Shown here: one piece after another, positions 13,742 through 13,869 of the stretch
Layout of the letters: the number at the start of each line of letters is the position of its first letter
How positions within the stretch are numbered: the stretch's first letter is position 1
Origin: JAVBNW01 sp031551255
Lineage (GTDB): Bacteria > Bacillota > Clostridia > Christensenellales > UBA1750
Direction: 5' to 3'
NCBI GenBank assembly: GCA_031551255.1
Contig: JAVBNW010000116.1
Span: 1-13,869 of the forward strand
Length of the DNA stretch: 13,869 bases
Position numbers and translations under genes: made by a program
Notes under the pieces: generated by a model
Database searches by the model: none
The model's input: the letters and a program-made list of their open reading frames with translations, nothing else
Told to the model about the DNA's origin: nothing

Positions 13742-13768
13742 CGCCCACCTGTTCAAGGTGGGCGTTTT
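13742..13768 (+). terminator. Terminator of the YhcN-type gene
   Basis: Nine-bp perfect stem (13742-13750 with 13756-13764) with loop GTTCA and TTTT on the plus strand, 40 nt after the stop. Confidence 0.85.
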
Positions 13769-13774
13769 CGTCGG

Positions 13775-13869
13775 GGCACACTGCGCTTCGTTCCCCCGCA
13801 ACACTGCGGTGTTGTGGGGGAACATCCGCTTCGTGGCCCCTTCTCTTCCTCAAAACCGCCGAGGCGATT
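13775..13869 (+). repeat. Structured palindromic repeat, copy 2 (cut by window end)
   Basis: Same layout as the copy at the window start: a GCAC...CT(A/G)CGCT lead-in, a 34-nt hairpin with TGCG loop (13790-13804 with 13809-13823, 15 of 15 pairs including one G-U), a 3-nt gap, then the conserved block 13827-13869 (40 of 43 identities with 50-92). The block ends inside its own hairpin because the window stops. It lies directly after the terminator of the YhcN-type gene and contains no gene. Confidence 0.65.

Overview
The window looks like a chromosomal segment of a GC-rich, spore-forming member of the Bacillota (class Clostridia). The support is AGGAGG-type ribosome binding sites, frequent TTG starts, a T-box riboswitch, consensus sigma-A promoters, a DUF177-rpmF operon and a YhcN/YlaJ-type spore lipoprotein. 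Three lipoproteins, two of them with Ser/Thr/Pro/Ala-rich linkers, would fit an uncultured gut lineage such as Christensenellales; that placement is a guess. No phage genes, tRNA, rRNA or CRISPR array were seen.

Layout. (1) 1-259 holds a structured repeat and the terminator of a minus-strand lipoprotein gene (260-1030). (2) 1234-2077 is a compact unit: perfect consensus promoter, DUF177/YceD, rpmF (L32), terminator. (3) 7990 down to 2285, minus strand, is the main transcription unit: promoter, tyrosine-specific T-box leader, class I/II aminotransferase, a 177-bp MITE-like insertion, tyrS, yigZ, a membrane-anchored alpha/beta hydrolase and an S66/MccF-like peptidase. (4) 8058-10132, plus strand and divergent from the T-box: glycerophosphodiester phosphodiesterase plus an MFS transporter that has no canonical start codon. 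(5) 11786 down to 10167, minus strand: RluA/RluD-type pseudouridine synthase, a YhhN/TMEM86-type lysoplasmalogenase and a terminator. (6) 12997 down to 12023, minus strand: a lipoprotein with a PrcB-like C-terminal domain, divergent from a YhcN/YlaJ spore lipoprotein (13138-13701). (7) 13702-13869 holds a terminator and a second copy of the repeat seen at the window start.

How it fits together. The T-box shows a UAC specifier codon and a UGGU bulge, as expected for reading uncharged tRNA-Tyr. It sits upstream of the aminotransferase, and tyrS is the next gene. Conceptually removing the TA-flanked insertion at 6313-6489 restores a 37-nt gap between the two genes and keeps the stop codon. One tyrosine-controlled operon, supplying both an aminotransferase and tyrosyl-tRNA synthetase, is therefore the best reading. 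The downstream genes are tightly packed (18-nt gap, overlaps).

Most unusual: two copies of a hairpin module at the window edges keep arm length, tetraloop and 3' flank while the stem sequence changes with compensatory base pairs. This suggests a family of structured RNA or palindromic repeats not named here.
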